A stretch of 32,868 bases of DNA from Dehalococcoidia bacterium (GCA_022827945.1 JAJEIT010000046.1:1-32868); one strand, 5' to 3'; shown: positions 1-7,347, numbered from the stretch's first letter. The notes: generated by a model from the letters alone, not told the origin. Made by a program: numbers and translations.

Positions 1-1
1 G

Positions 2-1234
2 CTCGTGCGCGAGGGCATCGAGGCCGGCGCGCTCGGTGTCTCCACCTCCCGCACGATCGTCCACCGCGCCATCGACGGCGTGAACGTCCCCGGCACCTTC
101 GCCGATGAGGACGAGATGATGGCCTTCGGCGAGGCCCTCGCCGAAGCCGGCACCGGCGTCTTCGAGCTGGCGCCCGCCGGCGTCACCGGCGACGACATGA
201 ACCTCCCCGATCTCGAGGTCGCCTGGATGCGGCGCGTCTCCGCTGCCACCGGCCGCCCCATCACCTTCGCCCTTGTCCAGCTCGACGCCGAGCCCGACCA
301 CTGGAAGCGCATGTTCGACCTCTCCGAGGAGGCCGTCGCCGAGGGCGCCGACCTCTACCCGCAGGTCACGGCGCGAGCGCCGGGCGTCCTGCTCGGCCTC
401 CAGACGAACCACCCCTGGGTGAACGCACCGACCTTCCAGGAGATCAGCGGGCACTACAAGCTCGGCGCCGGCGACGCCCACCACCTCCGCCGCACCCCCA
501 TCGAGGAGATCGCGGCCGAGATGGGCAAGCCCGAGGTCAAGGCGAGGCTCATGGAGGAGTTGGGCGAGGCCCGCCAGGACATCGCCTTCATCGACCTCGC
601 GCGCGTCTTCCCCATGGAAGAGCCGCTCGACTACGAGCCTCGCCGCGAGGATAGCGTCGCCGCCATCGCCGAGCGCGAGGGCCGTGATGCCTACGACCTT
701 CTCTACGACCTGATGCTCGAGGACGAGGGCAAGCGGATGTTCTTCGCCCCCACCCTCAACTACACCGAGTTCGACTACGAGGTCGTGCGCAAGATGCTGA
801 CCCACCCGCGCGCTGCCCTCGGCCTCGATGACGCGGGTGCGCACTGCGGCGTCATCTGCGATGCGAGCATGCCCACGTTCATGCTCACGCACTGGGCCCG
901 CGACCGCTCCCGCGGCGAGGGACTGCCCCTCGAGTTCGCCGTCAAGAAGATGACGCAGGACACGGCGCGCCTCTACGGCCTCAACGACCGTGGCGTCCTG
1001 CGCCCCGGCATGAAGGGCGACGTCAACGTCATCGACCTGGAGCGCCTGCAGCTGCGCGCTCCCGAGCTCGCCCACGACCTCCCCGCCGACGGCCGCCGTC
1101 TCATCCAGAAAGCGGAGGGATTCGTCGCCACGATCGTCAGCGGCGAGGTCATCATGCGCGACGGCGAGGACACCGGCGCCCGGCCCGGCAAGCTCGTCCG
1201 CGGCGAACAGCAGCCTGCCGCCAGCGTGAGCTAG
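2..1234 (+). CDS. N-acyl-D-amino-acid deacylase-type amidohydrolase, 5' truncated by window
   Basis: This is the C-terminal part (about 410 residues) of a large amidohydrolase. The frame is open to the window edge, and the GTG at base 5 is an internal Val, so the true start lies upstream. The text fits the amidohydrolase 3 / D-aminoacylase group: an N-terminal barrel segment, then GRPITFALVQLD, a GLDDAGAHCG block (residues about 276-285 of the visible part) where this family carries its conserved catalytic Asp region, and a C-terminal GVLRPGMKGDVNVIDLERL segment that rebuilds the small beta-sandwich domain. Such enzymes hydrolyse N-acyl-D-amino acids or related amides in the cytoplasm. The substrate cannot be named from sequence, and the metal-binding HxH motif lies outside the window. 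A terminator-like hairpin follows the stop. Confidence 0.8.
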   Translation, partial: LVREGIEAGALGVSTSRTIVHRAIDGVNVPGTFADEDEMMAFGEALAEAGTGVFELAPAGVTGDDMNLPDLEVAWMRRVSAATGRPITFALVQLDAEPDHWKRMFDLSEEAVAEGADLYPQVTARAPGVLLGLQTNHPWVNAPTFQEISGHYKLGAGDAHHLRRTPIEEIAAEMGKPEVKARLMEELGEARQDIAFIDLARVFPMEEPLDYEPRREDSVAAIAEREGRDAYDLLYDLMLEDEGKRMFFAPTLNYTEFDYEVVRKMLTHPRAALGLDDAGAHCGVICDASMPTFMLTHWARDRSRGEGLPLEFAVKKMTQDTARLYGLNDRGVLRPGMKGDVNVIDLERLQLRAPELAHDLPADGRRLIQKAEGFVATIVSGEVIMRDGEDTGARPGKLVRGEQQPAASVS

Positions 1235-1257
1235 CCACGCCTCGCGCTGGACACCTC

Positions 1258-1290
1258 AGGCCCGGGCGACCTCCGTCGTCCGGGCCTCCT
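1258..1290 (+). terminator. Intrinsic terminator-like hairpin after the deacylase gene
   Basis: A 13-bp stem with one G.U pair forms between 1258-1270 (AGGCCCGGGCGAC) and 1275-1287 (GTCGTCCGGGCCT), with a 4-nt loop. It is followed by CCTTTCGG, a weak T tract. It lies 23 bases after the deacylase stop and 51 bases before the RidA start. Confidence 0.6.
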
Positions 1291-1338
1291 TTCGGCCCCG
1301 TTGCACATGGGCCGAGCGCAATCGAGAAGGGAAGCGCC

Positions 1339-1740
1339 ATGACCATCACCCCTGTCAACCCGGAGACGCTCCACCGCAACCCTGCCTTCTCCCAGGCGAT
1401 CGCGGTCGAGGGCCCCTACCGCACCGTCTACGTCGGCGGCCAGAACGCCGTCGATGTGGACGGAAACGTGGTCGGGCAAGGGGATATCGAAGCCCAGGCC
1501 GAGCAGGTGGCCCGCAACCTCCAGGCCGCCCTCGAGGCGGCGGGCGCGACGCTGGACGATGTCGTGAAGCTCACCATCTACCTGGTCGAGCCGCACTCCG
1601 CCTTCCCCGCCTACGGAGCCTTCCAGCGCGTCTGGGGCATGCCCGCTATCCCGCCCACAATCAGCCTCCTCTACGTTTCCGGCCTCTTCCAGCCCGATTT
1701 TCTGGTGGAGGTGGATGCAGTGGCGGTCATCGCCGAGTAA
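1339..1740 (+). CDS. ridA: RidA (YjgF/YER057c/UK114) family protein
   Basis: The 133-residue product has the length and layout of a RidA-fold protein, a homotrimeric cytosolic enzyme that hydrolyses reactive enamine/imine intermediates from PLP enzymes. The N-terminal half carries YVGGQNAVDVDGNVVGQGD. It is followed by the helix AEQVARNLQAALEAAGATLD and the strand DVVKLTIYLVE. The C-terminal PPTISLLYVSGLFQPDFLVEVDAVAVI is typical. The usual catalytic Arg of the archetypal subgroup (in a C-terminal R-x-x-V motif) is not obvious here; SGLFQPDFLVEVD stands where it would be, so it may belong to a divergent Rid subgroup. The ATG is preceded by GAGAAGGG. It follows the deacylase terminator and ends about 110 bases before the P450, which has its own -10 box. 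Confidence 0.88.
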   Translation: MTITPVNPETLHRNPAFSQAIAVEGPYRTVYVGGQNAVDVDGNVVGQGDIEAQAEQVARNLQAALEAAGATLDDVVKLTIYLVEPHSAFPAYGAFQRVWGMPAIPPTISLLYVSGLFQPDFLVEVDAVAVIAE

Positions 1741-1775
1741 TCGTCGAAACAGTCCCCCAAGCCCACGCCGCGCGG

Positions 1776-1781
1776 TATGCT
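1776..1781 (+). promoter_or_regulatory. Putative -10 box (TATGCT) upstream of the P450
   Basis: TATGCT lies 70 bases before the P450 ATG and would give a leader of about 63 nt. No good -35 is visible. It matches the TANNCT form seen upstream of many genes here. Confidence 0.4.
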
Positions 1782-1851
1782 TAGCCCCAAGATGCGAGGT
1801 CGCCCCCGCGTGGGCGGAGCGTGCGGCCAGTCGAGAACACGGGAGAGCCTC

Positions 1852-3171
1852 ATGACCGAGACGATGTACCAGGACATGATCGACGCCGTCGCCGAGTGTC
1901 CGGTGAATCTGGAGGAGATCGACCTCTTCAAAGCCGGCCAGCAGGAGCACTGGTTCGAGTCCTACAAGATCCTCCACGAGGAAGCGCCCGTCATGCGCAT
2001 CCCCGGCGAGGGGACGACTCCCGGCACCGATGGCTTCATCATCACCAAGTACGACGACATCGCGATGATCATTCGCGACCCGTACACGTTCCCCCAGCCC
2101 TCCTACGGTGGGGCCGGCCTCGAGGTCGAGGAAGAGGACGACCACTCCGTCCTGCTCGACGCGATGGCCCGCAACACCCTCCGCCCCAACATGGAGCTGC
2201 ACAAGCAGCACCGTATCCAGCTCACCGACCCGTGGGTCGGTGCGACCGGCGCCCCTCGCCACCGACCCATGGTCACGCGCTTCGTTGATGAGCTCATCGA
2301 TAACTGGATCGATCGCGAGCCCGCCGAGATCGACTTCGTCGAGGAGTTCGCTGCCCCCCTCCCCCAGATGGTGATGACCACCATCCTCGGCTTCCCCTTC
2401 GAGGACATGCCTCAGCTCCGCATCTGGGGCCAGGCGCAGGTTCGCCGTTTCGTCTACGGCAAGGGCCACCGCAACCTGATGAGTGACGAGGAGGAGGCGG
2501 ACAACGCCCGCGACCTCGGCGACTTCATGCAGTACGTCCAGAGCCACGTCACGAAGAAGCGCCAGGACCCCAAGGACGACATGACCTCCTTCCTGACGCA
2601 GGTGGAGTACATGGGCCGCAAGCTCACCGACTCCGAGGTCGTTGGTGTGGTCTTCGGCATGCACATCGGCGGCCTGGAGACGACCCAGTACGCCATCGCC
2701 GCCGAGGCCGAGCTCCTCGGTCGCGATCCCGAACTGTGGGACACGCTCAAGGCGGACCGCTCGAAGATCCGCTTCTTCGTCGAGGAGGGCATGCGCATCC
2801 AGGCCCCCACCCAGGGCCTCTCGACCCGCATGACCGCGAAGGACGTGGAGCTCCGGGGCGTCACGATCCCGAAGGGCTCGATCCTGCACCTCCGCTACGG
2901 GGCCGCCAACCACGATCCCGAGGAGTACCCCTGTCCCGCCGACGTCGACCTTTCGCGGCCAAACACCGGCCGCCACATGACGTTCTCCCAGGGCATCCGC
3001 GTCTGCCCCGGGGCCGGGATTTCCCGCCTCGAGCAGAACATCGCCTGGGAGCGGCTTTTCGAGCGCCTGGACGGCATCTCGTTCACGCCCGGGAAGAACG
3101 ACTTCCGCCACCAGCCTGGCATCATGCTGGGTCTGTGGGACCTCCACCTCAACTTCGAGAAGGCGAAGTAG
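1852..3171 (+). CDS. Cytochrome P450 monooxygenase
   Basis: The 439-residue soluble bacterial P450 inserts one oxygen atom into an unidentified organic substrate using electrons from a ferredoxin or flavodoxin chain. The I-helix oxygen-binding motif is GGLETT (residues 273-278, Glu replacing the common Asp of the acid-alcohol pair). The ExxR pair is E312/R315, and the heme loop FSQGIRVCPG places the thiolate ligand at Cys385. The start at 1852 is chosen because GGGAGAG stands 5 bases upstream; the in-frame upstream GTG/ATG codons lack such a site. A 76-residue ORF follows after 15 bases. No ferredoxin gene is adjacent; the nearest candidate reductase is the flavoprotein at 23480-24694. Confidence 0.95.
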   Translation: MTETMYQDMIDAVAECPVNLEEIDLFKAGQQEHWFESYKILHEEAPVMRIPGEGTTPGTDGFIITKYDDIAMIIRDPYTFPQPSYGGAGLEVEEEDDHSVLLDAMARNTLRPNMELHKQHRIQLTDPWVGATGAPRHRPMVTRFVDELIDNWIDREPAEIDFVEEFAAPLPQMVMTTILGFPFEDMPQLRIWGQAQVRRFVYGKGHRNLMSDEEEADNARDLGDFMQYVQSHVTKKRQDPKDDMTSFLTQVEYMGRKLTDSEVVGVVFGMHIGGLETTQYAIAAEAELLGRDPELWDTLKADRSKIRFFVEEGMRIQAPTQGLSTRMTAKDVELRGVTIPKGSILHLRYGAANHDPEEYPCPADVDLSRPNTGRHMTFSQGIRVCPGAGISRLEQNIAWERLFERLDGISFTPGKNDFRHQPGIMLGLWDLHLNFEKAK

Positions 3172-3186
3172 CACGCGAGGAAGGCC

Positions 3187-3417
3187 GTGGCCGAATCCGA
3201 TTCCGTGAAGGAGCTTGCGCGATTCGCCCGTGAGGCGGCGAAGGTGCGCTGGGGCCCGGAAGATACCGGCGCCGCTCCCGTCCTGCCCGGCAAGGAGAAG
3301 CGCAGCGAGGAGCCCGACCCCGAGCGCATGTCCGGCGACCAGGAGCGTGAGGTCCTGAAGGCGCTCGACCCCTTCTGGACCCGCGGCATCGTGAAACCCG
3401 AGGACGGCGAGAGCTAG
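3187..3417 (+). CDS. Small hydrophilic protein of unknown function, downstream of P450
   Basis: A 76-residue charged product starts at GTG 3187 with GAGGAAGG a few bases upstream, 15 bases after the P450 stop, so the two are probably co-transcribed. It has no cysteines, so it is not a ferredoxin, and no membrane segment. The C-terminal half ends with DQEREVLKALDPFWTRGIVKPEDGES, which looks like a short helix plus a tryptophan-containing tail. I do not recognise the family. Reality is supported by the good ribosome-binding site and operon position; a role tied to the P450 is only inference. Confidence 0.6.
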   Translation: MAESDSVKELARFAREAAKVRWGPEDTGAAPVLPGKEKRSEEPDPERMSGDQEREVLKALDPFWTRGIVKPEDGES

Positions 3418-3454
3418 GCCGCGCCGGCCTGCGCCATCGTGTAACTCGCCACTA

Positions 3455-3484
3455 TTGACAACGCGTACAACCTAGCGGCATACT
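3455..3484 (+). promoter_or_regulatory. Near-consensus sigma-70-type promoter
   Basis: TTGACA (3455-3460) is followed by an 18-base spacer and CATACT (3479-3484). It is the best -35/-10 pair in the window. Transcription would start near 3491 and run straight into two hairpins; no ORF follows on this strand. Confidence 0.65.
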
Positions 3485-3490
3485 CTCCGT

Positions 3491-3550
3491 ACCCCCCCAG
3501 TTGCCTAGGTGGCTGGGTGCGAAGCCCGCTTCGGCGGGCTTCTGCGTTTC
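3491..3550 (+). ncRNA. Candidate small RNA of about 60 nt (two hairpins)
   Basis: The predicted transcript starts after the TTGACA/CATACT promoter. Its first hairpin pairs 3496-3505 (CCCAGTTGCC) with 3508-3517 (GGTGGCTGGG); every opposed base can pair if three G.U pairs are allowed, though the innermost pair must open to form a loop. The second hairpin is a perfect 9-bp stem (3521-3529 with 3534-3542) with a TTCG tetraloop, followed by TGCGTTTCT. There is no start codon with a ribosome-binding site inside. The alternative is that the second hairpin is only the terminator of the P450 operon and the promoter is fortuitous. Confidence 0.4.
3521..3550 (+). terminator. Intrinsic terminator with UUCG tetraloop
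   Basis: GAAGCCCGC and GCGGGCTTC form a perfect 9-bp stem around TTCG, then TGCGTTTCT. It can end the P450 transcript and the candidate small RNA. On the other strand it sits just after the NYN gene stop but lacks a T tract there. Confidence 0.75.
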
Positions 3551-4170
3551 TACCAGTTCTTCGGTTTCCGAATGACGCCATTCCGGTCGTGGAGCGTCGT
3601 TGGCAACTGGCACTCCGCGAGGATCTTCCTGCGGAACTGCTTGAAGAATGTCCCCTCAAGTCGCCGAGAGCGCTTTCTTGATCGATGCGGGTTGATCACG
3701 CCCACCGGAATGCCGCACTCCACACGAACCATGCGGACCGGCTCCGCGAGGTCCGAGTCGTTGGTTATCACGACGGCCGTCGTGCAGCGGCCCGTGAACG
3801 CGTCGGCCAGCAAATGCGACGCCAGGTTGACGTCGGAACCCTTCTCCTCGGTTCGTAATACGGTGACGACCTGTTCCGGGCCCGTGGGGTTTTCGAGGGG
3901 AAGGCGGGTGGGCCGCGTGACGAAGTGCCCGTAGTGAATCTTGATGAGTGGATTCGTTGCCATAGCGCGCAGGTAGGCCGCCTGCCGAACCGGGCGCTGG
4001 GGATCGTCCGGACGCTCAGTCACCCGTGCGGTGAAGTAGCGGATCTTCGCCATGTCGTCGCGGGGTAGCAGGCGGCGGCAGACCGCCTCCAGATCGACCC
4101 ACTTGTGAGCTGTGCCCTTGACAGCGCCGTAGTAGAAGTTGAAACCGTCGATGTAGACAATCGTGGCCAC
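3550..4170 (-). CDS. NYN-domain (PIN-like) nuclease
   Basis: The 206-residue protein is a NYN domain of the LabA/DUF88 type, a PIN-fold metal-dependent ribonuclease class. Expected acidic residues are visible: D8 and N11 in YIDGFNFYYG, K110/D113 in EEKGSDVNL, and N137-D138-D140 in VVITNDSD. The tail (about residues 155-206) is basic, with RSRKRSRR, and could bind nucleic acid. The start is GTG 4170. A TATACT box ends only 9 bases upstream and no ribosome-binding site is present, so the mRNA is likely leaderless or nearly so. The target RNA is unknown. Its stop abuts the terminator of the opposite-strand unit. Confidence 0.87.
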   Translation of the reverse strand: MATIVYIDGFNFYYGAVKGTAHKWVDLEAVCRRLLPRDDMAKIRYFTARVTERPDDPQRPVRQAAYLRAMATNPLIKIHYGHFVTRPTRLPLENPTGPEQVVTVLRTEEKGSDVNLASHLLADAFTGRCTTAVVITNDSDLAEPVRMVRVECGIPVGVINPHRSRKRSRRLEGTFFKQFRRKILAECQLPTTLHDRNGVIRKPKNW

Positions 4171-4179
4171 GAGGAAGCA

Positions 4180-4185
4180 AGTATA
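4180..4185 (-). promoter_or_regulatory. Putative -10 box (TATACT) of the NYN gene
   Basis: On the minus strand TATACT ends 9 bases before the GTG start. The -35 region is poor. The spacing implies a start site at or within a few bases of the start codon. Confidence 0.5.
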
Positions 4186-4216
4186 CGTCCTCGGGCGTCA
4201 GGTGCTCCGCCGCCGC

Positions 4217-5347
4217 TCAGCCCCACTCCAGCGCGAGCTCGTCGCCGAAGAAGGCCGCGAGGCGCTCTGCCTCGGCTTCTGCCCCCTCCCGCGTCTCGTC
4301 GGGAAGGTCTCCGAATGGCTCGATCGTCAGCGAGAGCCGTCCGCGCGCCCGCTCGTGCGACCACACCCCCTTGATGCGCCCGTCGACCAGCAACACCGGC
4401 GAGATCCAGCCCTGTGGACGGTGCACCCGTGTCTTGTATTCCGGCGACAGGATCGCCGGGACGTCCCGGGCGGAACCGATGACGTAAGGGTCGAACGCGG
4501 GCAGGAGCCGCACGGCCCCCGACGCCGCTGTGCCTGCCATCTCCGCAACCTGGGCTGAGAGCGCCCAGTGCGGTTCGCCCTCGATGTCGACCTCAACCGC
4601 CTCGTCCTCGAGCGCGCGGAAGTATCTGGTGGCCTGTGCAGGGCGGCGCGGACCCCACCAGCGCGAGTACTCCGCGGCGGTCGCCGGTCCGTAGGCGCCG
4701 AGGTAGCGGCGCGTCACCTTCGCGAGCGCCTCCTCCGGCGGGGGACCGGGCTCCGCCTCGATCCACGCGGCCGGACTGACAAAGGTCACGTGCCGGCCGC
4801 TGTTTGGACCGAAGCAGAGGCTGCCCCGGAACGAGGCCGGCTTCAGGTACGCGCCCCAGCTGTCCCCGAGCTTCTCCCCGAGCGCTCGCGAGCCCGAAGC
4901 CTCCGCCACCGCCTCGGCCAGCTCGTCGCGCGTCAGCGCCTCCCCGCCAAGCACCTCCCGGACCGTGTCGAGCAGCAGGTCGCGCTCCTCGGCGGTGATC
5001 TTGAAACCCCGCAGCCAGGCGCCCTTCAGGTAGTGGTCGTACGTGTCGAGAGCCGCCTGCCAGAGGCCGTACTCGGCTGCGGGCAGCAGATGGAGCGTGC
5101 CCCGCATCGCCCACGTCTTCACGAGGCTGCGGCGTTCCCACAGCTCCGCGTCGAGGTCGCCCGGAAGCACCCCGTCGACCCTGGCCCATGCCGCCAGCTC
5201 GGCGCTGGAGGCTATCTGCGCCTGCAGTCCACCCACTGCCCCCACCACCGCGAGCAACTCATCGCGAGGGCGCCTGGAGACGAGATGCTGCTGCTGCATG
5301 CGCCAGGCGAGGACGCTGGCCCAGCTGAGGTCCGCGCGCGCCGCTAT
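4217..5347 (-). CDS. AlkZ-like winged-helix protein (HTH_42 / DUF1006 family), possible ATA start
   Basis: The product matches the HTH_42 family, which includes the DNA glycosylases AlkZ and YcaQ that excise bulky or crosslinked alkylated bases. Reading from ATG 5299, the segment GGLQAQIASS holds a Q-x-Q pair (Q26/Q28), the motif AlkZ uses for catalysis. SLVKTWAMRGTLHLL, GAYGPATAAEYSRWWG and a C-terminal FDPYVIG / VHRPQGWISPVLLVDGR block are family hallmarks. The family's conserved N-terminal stretch (LSWASVLAWR) is encoded upstream of ATG 5299, in frame and without any ATG, GTG or TTG. Only an ATA at 5347, preceded by GGAGAGG, gives a sensible N-terminus (376 residues). That ATA overlaps the TAG stop of the upstream oxidase gene. 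If the start really is ATG 5299, the protein is 360 residues with a shortened first helix. Confidence 0.85.
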   Translation of the reverse strand: MAARADLSWASVLAWRMQQQHLVSRRPRDELLAVVGAVGGLQAQIASSAELAAWARVDGVLPGDLDAELWERRSLVKTWAMRGTLHLLPAAEYGLWQAALDTYDHYLKGAWLRGFKITAEERDLLLDTVREVLGGEALTRDELAEAVAEASGSRALGEKLGDSWGAYLKPASFRGSLCFGPNSGRHVTFVSPAAWIEAEPGPPPEEALAKVTRRYLGAYGPATAAEYSRWWGPRRPAQATRYFRALEDEAVEVDIEGEPHWALSAQVAEMAGTAASGAVRLLPAFDPYVIGSARDVPAILSPEYKTRVHRPQGWISPVLLVDGRIKGVWSHERARGRLSLTIEPFGDLPDETREGAEAEAERLAAFFGDELALEWG

Positions 5348-6456
5348 TGGTCCTCTCCGAACCGGGCCGGGTCGAACGGCGTCAGGTCGACCTCGCTGCT
5401 ACGCCCCGCCGTGATCAGCTCGGCCATCGCCTCCCCCGTCGCGAGCGAGAGGATGATGCCCTTGCGCCCGTGCCCGGTGGCCACGTACGCACCCTCGCGC
5501 CCCGGCGCCGCGCCGATAATGGGCAGACCGTCGCCCGACACGGGACGGAGGCAGGCCGTCTGGTTGACGACCCGCATCCCCTCGAGTCTGGACGTTAACC
5601 GTGACAGCGTGGCGAGTACGTAATCGCGCGCGGCCTCCGTCGGCTCCGCGTCGAATCCCTCTTCTTCCTCCGTTGCGCCGATGTGCACCAGGCCGGTCGG
5701 ACGGGTCACGACGTAGTGCCCGTGCATGTCCGAGAAGCCTCCCGGTGGCGGCTCGACCGAAGGCTCCAGGTGCACGATCTGGCCCTTGAGCGGACGCACC
5801 GGTATGGGGAGGTCCAGCCACGCCGCGGCACGCAGTGACCACGGGCCCAGGGCAATCACCGTCGCGTCGGCTGTGACGATGCCATCCTCCAGCTCCACGC
5901 CGTCCACGTAGTCCGCTCCCCCCACGAGCCCCACCGCCCGTCCCATGCGCAGAGAGGCTCCCATGCTCTGTGCGCTCTCGAGGAGCCGTGCGGTGAACTT
6001 GGCCGAGTCGATCTGGGCCGTGGGCTGCGCGAGAGCTCCCGAGACGGGCCTGTCCAGCCACGGACAACGCTCGGCGATCTCCGCGTGTGGGATGGGCTCG
6101 GCGCTCAGGTGCTCGGCGCGAGCAAGCAGGTCGGCCGCCTCGTGGTCGTCCTGCGCGACGAGGCAGGTCGTGTACGGCGTGTAGTCGTAGGTTCCGGGCC
6201 CGTCGAGCAGCTCCGACACAGTCCGGTGGAGCGCCACGCTTCGTGCGAGGAGTGGGGGAAGCGCCCCCGTCCGGTCATCGTCGTGGGGCAGGCCCGGCGA
6301 CAACAGCCCCGCCGACTTCCCGCTCGCGCCGTAGGCAACCTCGGTGCCCTCGATGACAAGCGGCTGCGCGCCCCGCTGCGCGAGGAAGTACGCGATCGCC
6401 GCCCCGATCACGCCCCCGCCCACGATCGCGACATCAACGTGCTGGTTCGGTGACAT
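5344..6456 (-). CDS. FAD-dependent amino-acid oxidase/dehydrogenase of the DAO family
   Basis: The 370-residue flavoprotein has an N-terminal Rossmann motif (VAIVGGGVIGAAIAYF, residues 9-24) and the substrate-domain and C-terminal motifs of the D-amino-acid oxidase superfamily: YGASGKSAGLLSPG, ALGPWSLRAAAWLDLP, RPLKGQIVHLEP, and LRPVSGDGLPIIGAAPG ... ATGHGRKGIILSLATGEAMAELI. It would oxidise a secondary amine or amino acid such as glycine, sarcosine, proline or a D-amino acid; the substrate is not resolvable. No signal peptide or membrane segment is seen. ATG 6456 is preferred over the earlier in-frame codon at 6507 because the flavin fold begins within a few residues and GGAAGGAG lies upstream. 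Its stop overlaps the proposed start of the AlkZ-like gene. Confidence 0.88.
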   Translation of the reverse strand: MSPNQHVDVAIVGGGVIGAAIAYFLAQRGAQPLVIEGTEVAYGASGKSAGLLSPGLPHDDDRTGALPPLLARSVALHRTVSELLDGPGTYDYTPYTTCLVAQDDHEAADLLARAEHLSAEPIPHAEIAERCPWLDRPVSGALAQPTAQIDSAKFTARLLESAQSMGASLRMGRAVGLVGGADYVDGVELEDGIVTADATVIALGPWSLRAAAWLDLPIPVRPLKGQIVHLEPSVEPPPGGFSDMHGHYVVTRPTGLVHIGATEEEEGFDAEPTEAARDYVLATLSRLTSRLEGMRVVNQTACLRPVSGDGLPIIGAAPGREGAYVATGHGRKGIILSLATGEAMAELITAGRSSEVDLTPFDPARFGEDQ

Positions 6457-6479
6457 CCTGACGGCGGCTCCTTCCCCCG

Positions 6480-6507
6480 AGTGTGTCACGCGTGGGACTG
6501 GTTGCAA
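6480..6507 (-). promoter_or_regulatory. Putative promoter of the DAO-family gene
   Basis: On the minus strand TTGCAA (6507-6502) is separated by 16 bases from CACACT (6485-6480). The start site would be near 6473, followed by GGGGAAGGAG and the ATG at 6456. Confidence 0.45.
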
Positions 6508-6542
6508 GAGGTTGTCCCGGGCGCGCGCGGGCCCGGAAGTGA

Positions 6543-6570
6543 AGAAGCCAGGGCATTTGCCCTGGCTTCT
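6543..6570 (-). terminator. Intrinsic terminator of the secreted repeat protein gene
   Basis: A perfect 12-bp stem (6543-6554 with 6559-6570) with a 4-nt loop lies 27 bases beyond the stop at 6598. On the minus strand it runs into CTTCTTCACTT. It separates this gene from the downstream oxidase transcription unit. Confidence 0.8.
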
Positions 6571-6597
6571 CGGTGCGCCCTTGCCGGCTGGGACTCG

Positions 6598-7347
6598 CTA
6601 TTGCAGGTCCACTTCCACCGTCACGGGGCTGCCCTGGTAGAAGTTCCCGCTGCCGCTCAGCTGCGACAGGTCAATCGGCGTGTTGAACGTGGTCCAACCC
6701 GCGCCCTCGGGACGAGTGCTGACGAAGTGGTTGCCCGTCCGCACCGAACGCCAGACGGTCACGTCGATGTTTACGGTCGTACCTCCACCGAGATCGACCG
6801 CGACTGGCACAGCGGTGCCCTGGTAGAAGTTCCCGCTACCGCTTAGCGCGGACAGGTCGACGGGCGTGTTGTGCGTGGTCCAGCCCGCGCCTTCAGGGCG
6901 CGTGCTCACGAAGATGTTCCCCGTCCGCAGCGACTGCCACACCGTGACGTCAACTGTGACTGACTCCGGCGCCGCTGTTGCGAGTGTCAGGTTCAGCCTT
7001 GTGAGGGCAGATCCGCCGTGGCTGGCGGTTTGCGTTGCGGCGCGGCCTCCGATCTCGAAGCGAATGTCGCCGTCGCAGCCGCGCGAAGCATCATTGAGGA
7101 CAGTGACAAAGTACTCGGTCACGCCAGAGGTAGTCGAGTAAGTCTCCGTACTCCTGTTGTTGCAGAGCGTCTCTCCGACATACGCCTCGACGGCCAGCCC
7201 TGTTGCGACTGGCCCGTCGGGGCTCGTCACGGTTCCCCGGAATGCCGACGGAGGGTTCGACGGCCCCTGCGCCGACACCGCGCTGATAGCAGATACCGTC
7301 AGTGATACTGCCAGCGCCACGATGATCAGAGGTTTCAGTTGGTTCAT
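6598..7347 (-). CDS. Secreted protein with a signal peptide and two 62-residue repeats
   Basis: The 249-residue product starts with a clear Sec signal peptide (K5, then LIIVALAVSLTVSAISAV, predicted cleavage after SAVSA at residue 26). A beta-rich domain follows (about 35-128), containing FRGTVTSPDGPVATGL, which resembles a carboxypeptidase-regulatory-like or Ig-like fold, plus two cysteines (C62, C91) that could form a disulfide. Two near-identical repeats follow, beginning near residues 131 and 193. Both carry VDVTVW-x-S-x-RTGN, VSTRPEGAGWTT and SGSGNFYQG. The repeats resemble surface modules I associate with Chloroflexota; no function is known to me. ATG 7347 is chosen because the signal peptide begins there; the longer frame upstream would bury it. 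Confidence 0.8.
   Translation of the reverse strand: MNQLKPLIIVALAVSLTVSAISAVSAQGPSNPPSAFRGTVTSPDGPVATGLAVEAYVGETLCNNRSTETYSTTSGVTEYFVTVLNDASRGCDGDIRFEIGGRAATQTASHGGSALTRLNLTLATAAPESVTVDVTVWQSLRTGNIFVSTRPEGAGWTTHNTPVDLSALSGSGNFYQGTAVPVAVDLGGGTTVNIDVTVWRSVRTGNHFVSTRPEGAGWTTFNTPIDLSQLSGSGNFYQGSPVTVEVDLQ
6604..6957 (-). repeat. Tandem in-gene repeat, period 186 bp (two copies)
   Basis: The copies cover about 6604-6771 and 6790-6957. The common string CCTGGTAGAAGTTCCCGCT recurs at an offset of exactly 186 bases, giving two 62-residue protein modules. Differences are scattered, many at third codon positions, so the duplication is maintained at protein level. Confidence 0.85.

Noticed and set aside
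1761-1815. 8-base inverted repeat (GCCCACGC and GCGTGGGC) around the P450 -10 box
   Set aside because: The arms are 39 bases apart and in GC-rich sequence; such a match could arise by chance.
1231-3174. 647-residue minus-strand ORF opposite the P450
   Set aside because: It lies fully antisense to a gene with all P450 motifs; long antisense frames arise from GC-rich third codon positions.
6517-6536. GC-rich inverted repeat CCGGGC / GCCCGG between the oxidase and secreted repeat genes
   Set aside because: Short stem with no T tract; the neighbouring perfect 12-bp stem at 6543-6570 is the likely terminator.
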